A DNA stretch of 64,000 bases from NCBI RefSeq assembly GCF_000143415.4, contig NW_003314261.1, forward strand, positions 6,733,132 through 6,797,131, in the 5' to 3' direction. Source of the stretch: Selaginella moellendorffii (Eukaryota > Streptophyta > Lycopodiopsida > Selaginellales > Selaginellaceae). Under the pieces are notes generated by a model. The model searched no databases, was not told where the DNA came from, and saw only the letters and a list, made by a program, of their open reading frames with translations. A program made the translations under genes and the position numbers. Shown piece by piece: positions 58,336-64,000 of the stretch (its first letter is position 1; the number at the start of each line of letters is the position of its first letter).

Positions 58336-60776
58336 CGCCATTCCTTCGCTACAAGTGCCCCGAAGAACCCTACAAACGAAAAAGCCCTATATCCCCAAGC
58401 ATCGTTTCGAGGTTCGATCCTGTTTGACTAATTTTGACTCTACGGTCAAAATATGTGGACTTTTTAGGTCAAGGGAATGGTGACATTATAGTCAAAGTCT
58501 TTTAGAAGTTTCAGATCTACACTCCAGGCGCCAAAAGATGTGGAAGCTTTTGTCGGGTAAATCCTTGTTGATAGGACGACCGGCAGGGTACGAGAGCGAT
58601 GAATTGATCGACACAAGAAAATGTGTGTGTGTTTGTGGTGAGAATGATAGAGTGGCTGATGTCAGGCAGTGAAAGTGGAGAACACGTAAGTTAACTTTTT
58701 TCCAGGTTTTTTTTTAATTTTTTAATATTTAATTTTTTGAAAAGGTGGTAATTTTAAATTAATTTTTCATCCTTTCTGCGAGCTTCAATAATGGTACCAA
58801 TAGTAATCCTTGTGTCTGATAGGCGCTTTTCCCTTGCCACTTTTCAGAGAATTTCCCAAAGTCCCACGCTTGACTGGCCCCTCCTCCTCTTTGACATGCT
58901 CCTCCTATTTTCTCTATGGCCAACTTTCGAAAATATGTTAGTTTGATGTTGCGTGTGTTAGCGCGGGTTCCATCGGGTATCGATCACGCTTTGTGTGTGT
59001 ATATAGCGACTTCGATCCGGTCAATAGAGGTCGTCTTGAAATTTTTGTCCAACGAAGTGAGTGACGTCTACGGACACATTACTGGCGCGAGTGAGATTGC
59101 GACTCGCTTGATTAACAGCGCAAAGCACTTTGAATTTCTATGCCATTCCGATCTAATCTCTTGGGCTGGATAGATTTGTAAAAATCCAAAGTGATTTGAT
59201 GAGACATATACAGATCTGGAGCTGTGACGTTGGTGTGAGAGTACGGAAAAGATTCCGGGGCTTTTAGACTTTAGGCTGAAGTTCATCCAGCAAAAGGGAA
59301 GACAACGACCCCTGGAAAAATCTCTAGACAAAGATCAAAGTCATCCAACACTGAAAAGAGGGACAACTCAGTGGTCTTACACCTAATTTAGATGATAATG
59401 GAAGCAATTTGGACAAAGATAGAACTCTTTCGCGTCAACCCGGCTTTGGCTCCATCAAAATCACCATCACGAGGTCGCTGTGATCACAACGCTGTGAACA
59501 GCTGAAGCTTGAACCGATGAATTCCAGCCACCAATTCATCTTGCCAACAAGAAGGCTTGAATTTCTACAAATTCTTTGCAGTTTCGTTTTCAAAGTCGTG
59601 CTCCAAGTCTATAGGACGTGGCAGAAGTTTTGACACTCAGGGCAAGAGTATCACATGTAAAAAGCCGGCCTGTGTCCACTTGGTGAGGGCCACCTCCTCT
59701 GCACGAGTTTCATGGCAGATTCCCTTGCTTGTTTCAGCAACCAAAAATTAGTTTTGCCAACTTTTATAAATTCAATATATATCTTAGACGGCACTAAGCA
59801 GTCGGAATAAAGTATGGTGCTCTGTAGGAGTGCATTCTCTATGTGAGGCGTGAGCACTGCCTTTGCTTCTTTGCACACCTCTTATCTGTTCAGCTCGCCT
59901 TTTCTGTTTTCTTTGCTTTCCAGCTGCATGCCACTGGGAAATAAAAAAGGTGGCCACTGTAAACCATGAAGCGTCTAGAGTTGAGCACACAAATGTCCCT
60001 TTGGATCTGGCACTGCAGGTGATTGCCACAACATGGACCTGATTATGCTCGGGAAATTTGAGCTAGGCTCTGATATTTGCCAACTTTTGCCAGGACGAAT
60101 GTTCGACTGTCATCTCTGCCACGTCTGTAGCCCATTGTCAAACCGCAAAGCCTCTTTGGGAGGTTTGACATGTGACCACCATTTTCGTCAAAGTGCTCCT
60201 TGGTAGCAGGCAGAGGTTCTTGCACGGACCCTCTTTTGACACCAAAAACGCCACCTTCCGTCCCTTGTGCATGTACAAAGAATACCTTGTACAAGCAAAA
60301 CCAATTCCGGCAGCAAATTGGATGGCCTCATCGACATCGCCCTTTCCCAATCCTCTTGGCCTGGGAGAGAATGTGTCCAGGTTCTGTGTGAGTGATAGGA
60401 AGTGACGTCTAATCTTCTGTTGAAATCGATCAGGAAGTCATATCAAAGAAGTTGTATGTAGGTGTTGTTTTGATCTTGTGGTGCCCAGGGAGAATCTTAA
60501 GATAGGAGGAGACTTTGCCTTTGACCAACAAGTTGGCATGGTATTTGGCTAAACTCTAACCAGACAGTTTTCTTGAATCTAAAGCTTGGTCTAATGCAAC
60601 TGGTGGTTTTGGTGATTTTGTTGTAATACTTAGCTGAAAGACTGTCTCCTCTTAGCAAGAGTAGCCCAAGTTGTTTGCATTGAGAGCTCTATACACAGCA
60701 GGACACAAAAGAAAATTCCAAGTTGCAGGAAAAGCCCAGATGGAGACCTTTTGTGATCACACACACACACACACAC

Positions 60777-60807
<31 letters not shown>

Positions 60808-61904
60808 AGATGGAAGGAAGACAAATGCATCCATCAACACTTACACCATCTGCCCCAAGAAGGGGACATTCTTTTTGTGTTTGCCACCAACTTTGAGCAA
60901 AGGGAAGGGGCTAGAAGAGTTTGTGTGCAGTGCAGCCAAATCTCCACAAATATTTGATGCCTGTTAAAAAGGGCAAGGGCATTCTCCTCGCCCCAGCATA
61001 TGCCCAGCTCCACTCAACCTTGTGCCACCCCTGTGTGTTTTATTCTATCCAGTTTAAAAGCAAGACACTGATTATGAATTCAGTGATGCAAACAGTGGTA
61101 CAGTGAAAAATATCATTGGGTTTTATAGTCTAATTTTTGCTGTCAAGATCAATAGAGCAGTTTGGATCCAGATTCTGCAATCAGCTGGTGTTACAATCGA
61201 AAACAAACCTTCGATTCATGCGATTCCCACGAAAGCACAGCTTAAACAAGCGCGAGTGCTTGACACCGTTCACAAAATATGGGGACCGAATATTACATGT
61301 CTCGCGCCCATTGAGCCAGCGCAGGCACAACGTTATAACTTATCTGTTGCCGCTGTTCATTATAGCTTAAAAATATAATATTTTTCGAAGTTCAGGAGGC
61401 AAAAATACTATTTTATTTTATTGCTGTGTATATTAAAGTATTAAAAATCGAGAATAAAAGGATGGTCCTTTTCCCGTACAAGTTCATGCCTGCCTATAAA
61501 TCCGCATCATGAAAATGGTGTGTGGATGTGTAGAGTGCAGAGAAGCCCCTTTTTTGCGAAACAACACTTCCATTGGAACCAATCTACCCAAGCTTTCGTT
61601 CATTCCATCCAGGCTAGGCTCCCATTTTATTTTTTTCTAATCGCTTAGTTTGCTTCCTTTAAATTCGCCCTGGAAGAGAGCCATTTCGCCATACACCTGT
61701 TACAGTGTGGCGCTTTGAGAATAGCCCTATTTAAATTCTTTGTGTCGCTCAAACGCGGTGGGCTTGATCGATGCGCGACGCTTCTTCGGCCGCAAGCGAG
61801 CGATTTCTATGATTCTGTGATCCGGGGCCACACCGCCATCGAGAGCGCATGATTGATGGCATCGAGTGTGTGAACTCCGCGGCTTGCCAAATATTTCGGT
61901 GTCC
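58336..61904. other. 3.5 kb spacer without recognised genes
   Basis: No protein family, tRNA or other RNA could be read here. Short frames at 58,916-59,173 and 61,103-61,378 have no splice support or known motif. A TATAAA at 61,495-61,500 could serve the ABCB gene, which would then have a leader of about 380 nt. Confidence 0.4.
60758..60807. repeat. (CA)n(TG)n perfect palindromic microsatellite
   Basis: A 22-nt CA run (60758-60779) meets a TG run (60780-60807) with no spacer, giving a perfect inverted repeat able to form a cruciform or hairpin. Confidence 0.92.
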
Positions 61905-64000
61905 ATGGCCCCAATTCCAGCGACGCCGGGCGAGGCATCGCGATTCCCAGGGCGAGCTCGCAATGTCGGATGCGGCAGGGAATGCATGGCGAGGATTTCT
62001 TGCCCCGGGCGGCGCCATGCATCCGGCGGCGCCGATCGCGCAGGGAATTCCAAGAAATCCGAGGAGGAGCCGGGCGGGGCCGGCGATAGAGAGGTCGTCT
62101 CCTACTGGCAGCTCCTCAGCTACGCGGATCGCTACGATGTGGTGCTGATGCTCGTTGGATCGGTGGCGGCGATGGTGAGCGGCTTGATCTTCCCGGCGAT
62201 TCTGGTCGTCCAGAGCCACCTTATCAACAATTTCGGGAGCCTCCAGAATCGTCCCGTGGAGCTGGCGAGGAGAGTATCTGAGGTAAGATCAAATCGATCG
62301 ATCCTCATGCGCTCCCTGGATTCTTTATTTCTTTTCAATGCTTTCTTTCCTTCCGGCTTTTCCTCTTTTTGATTGAGATTGTGTGAAAATCTAGCTTGTT
62401 TGTGAAGAAAGCTCCTTTCTTCGCTAATGCTGGTCTGGCTTTAGATCAGCGAGCCCAAGCAAGACTCTCGAGTGTGTGTAAGCGGGGAATGCTCCTCCTG
62501 GCTGGCACCAACAAATGCCTGCTCTGGGCATTTAAATTGGCATGGCAGAGATTAGAGTATGGTTTTCTTTTCTCGATCTTCATTTTCTTTTTTGTTCTTC
62601 ATTTGTTTCTTCGTGCTTGCTCTGGATTGATAGCGGAGTTAGGTGTGAGGGCGGTGGCGTGCCACCAAAAACTTGGCCGAGCACGCAATCACACAAGTGA
62701 CACCAGGCAGCTCCGTTGTGGGTCGAATGCCTTGTGCGAATTCGTGCAAAATGTTCAATGTTTTCATACTTAGGCCGAACGTTTTTTTTATCATTCGCCC
62801 CTAACACCCAAGTTTTCCAGGATGCGACATTCTTGGTATACACTGCGGCTGTTGCTTTGGTGGCCTCGTACCTCGGTGAGACTTTCCCTTCCTTCGTTGT
62901 AAGGTTCCGTTTTAAAATTGTGGTGCTGATGAACTTTGTCTGGTGGCATCCTACAGAAGTAAGCTGTTGGATGAAGACTGGAGAACGGCAAGTGGCAAGA
63001 ATCCGTGCAGACTACTTGCGTGCGATTCTCAGGCAAAATGTGGGGTATTTTGACAGCGACATGTCCACAGCTGAGGTTGTTGGAAATGTTTCAGTGGACA
63101 CACTTCTCGTACAAGAAGCGATTAGCGAGAAGGTGAAACCCTTTCCGATATTGCTTACATTTATCTAAAAAAAATCTTGTTACGCTTGCAGGTTGGGAAC
63201 TTTATCGAAAACTTATCCCACTTCGTGGGTGGATACTTCGTCGGAGTCACACAGATATGGAGGCTAGCACTTGTGATGCTGCCGTTTTTCCCGCTGTTGA
63301 TAATTCCAGGCTCACTGTACAGCAAGGCTCTGTCCGAGTTTGCGATTCGTAGGCAGAGCGCATACAAAGAAGCAGGAACAATTGCTGAACAAGGACTGTC
63401 GTCGGTCCGAACGGTCTACTCATTCGTGGCAGAGAAGAAGACGACAGAGAAGTATTCGGCAGCCCTGGATGGAACAGTGAAGCTTGGACTCAAACAAGGA
63501 CTTGCCAAAGGACTTGCCATGGGTTCCAGTGGCATCAACTTCGCCCTGTGGGCCTTCATGGCGTGGTATGGCAGCGAGCTTGTGACGCAACACCGTGCAA
63601 ATGGTGGTCAAGTTTTGACAACAGGATTTGCGGTGCTTTCTGGTGGCATGTAAGTTTTTTTAAAATATTTTGTTTCTGTCTTGGTGATCTCATAGCGTTT
63701 TCCAGAGCTTTGGGAAATGCTACGCCAAACATGAAAGCTTTTGCAGAAGGACGTGTAGCTGGCACCAGAATTTTCAAAATGATTCAACGCGTTCCCCCTA
63801 TCGACACAAATGATTCGAGTGGGAAAACGCTTAGCAAAGTTGAAGGTAACTTGGACCTCAAAGAGGTTGAGTTCGCATATCCTTCGAGACCGGGAGCTCT
63901 GGTTTTGAAATCTTTCACTCTTCACGTTCCAGCCAGTACGTTCTCCTTTCCAGAGCATAAGTTTGGCGTACTTACGCATATATTTTGCCTTCAGAAAAGA
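61905..64000 (+). CDS. ABC transporter subfamily B (P-glycoprotein/MDR type), 5' part
   Basis: Exons 61905-62282, 62821-62875, 62957-63132, 63192-63649, 63706-63935 and 63995 to the window edge. ABCB full transporters export hydrophobic compounds or auxin across the plasma membrane. Seen: a Gly/Pro-rich N-terminus, then the first membrane domain (DVVLMLVGSVAAMVSGLIFPAIL; ATFLVYTAAVALVASYLEV; CWMKTGERQVARIRADYLRAILRQNVGYFD; TQIWRLALVMLPFFPLLIIPGSLY; SSVRTVYSFVAEKKT). The start of the first nucleotide-binding domain follows (VEGNLDLKEVEFAYPSRP). Walker A and later parts lie beyond the edge. The first intron (538 bp) is unusually long here. The ATG at 61905 is the first in frame. Confidence 0.92.

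Noticed and set aside
61103-61378. 91-codon frame on plus
   Set aside because: No motif, no neighbouring exons, AT-rich context.
1-64000. CRISPR arrays, operons or bacterial mobile elements
   Set aside because: No regular spacer-repeat array was seen; introns and LTR elements show this is eukaryotic nuclear DNA.

Overview
The window is nuclear DNA from a land plant. Most genes are split by very short introns (about 50-110 bp), coding sequence is GC-richer than the repeats, and telo-box and TATA promoter motifs are present. The plant gene families found, the short introns and the crowded genes next to LTR retrotransposons suggest a lycophyte such as Selaginella. That is inferred from gene structure, not from a database match.

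Left arm, 1-15,900: a gene-dense block. It opens with a roughly 3.2 kb tandem duplication of a convergent pair, a papain-like protein and an unrecognised protein. In unit 1 the protease is broken and the partner intact; in unit 2 the reverse. Then follow an endo-beta-mannanase, a small membrane protein, V-ATPase subunit F, a two-domain CA1P-phosphatase-like enzyme, PTH2, XRCC2, ribosomal protein L38e and an Mpv17/PMP22 protein.

Middle, 15,900-36,250: nested repeats. A dead LINE was hit by a young LTR element (16,604-23,869). Its 1,143-bp LTRs are nearly identical and carry a tRNA-iMet PBS and a polypurine tract, but its 5 kb interior has no coding capacity, so it is non-autonomous. A decayed LTR of the same family follows. 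Next is a broken Ty3/gypsy chromovirus (27,640-34,742), whose sequence beside the 5' LTR is complementary to its own predicted RNA 5' end, as in self-primed elements. A 1.65 kb solo LTR sits in its gag. A second solo LTR of that family lies inverted at 43,360-45,057.

Between the repeats are a Crinkler/RHS-type P-loop protein (36,251-38,544), a decayed segmental copy of the L38e gene just downstream of it, and a GDSL esterase.

Right arm, 45,979-64,000: gene-dense again. It holds a SIS-domain sugar isomerase, a PP2C phosphatase, a GH2 endo-beta-mannosidase, the chloroplast import co-chaperone TIC40, an ANTH clathrin adaptor, an unrecognised probably mitochondrial protein, and the 5' part of an ABCB transporter that runs off the edge. 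These are mostly unrelated housekeeping genes with no operon-like logic. Intergenic gaps are often below 250 bp, so promoters are probably shared or overlap neighbouring 3' ends. Exon boundaries were worked out by hand from GT/GC-AG signals, reading frame and family resemblance.
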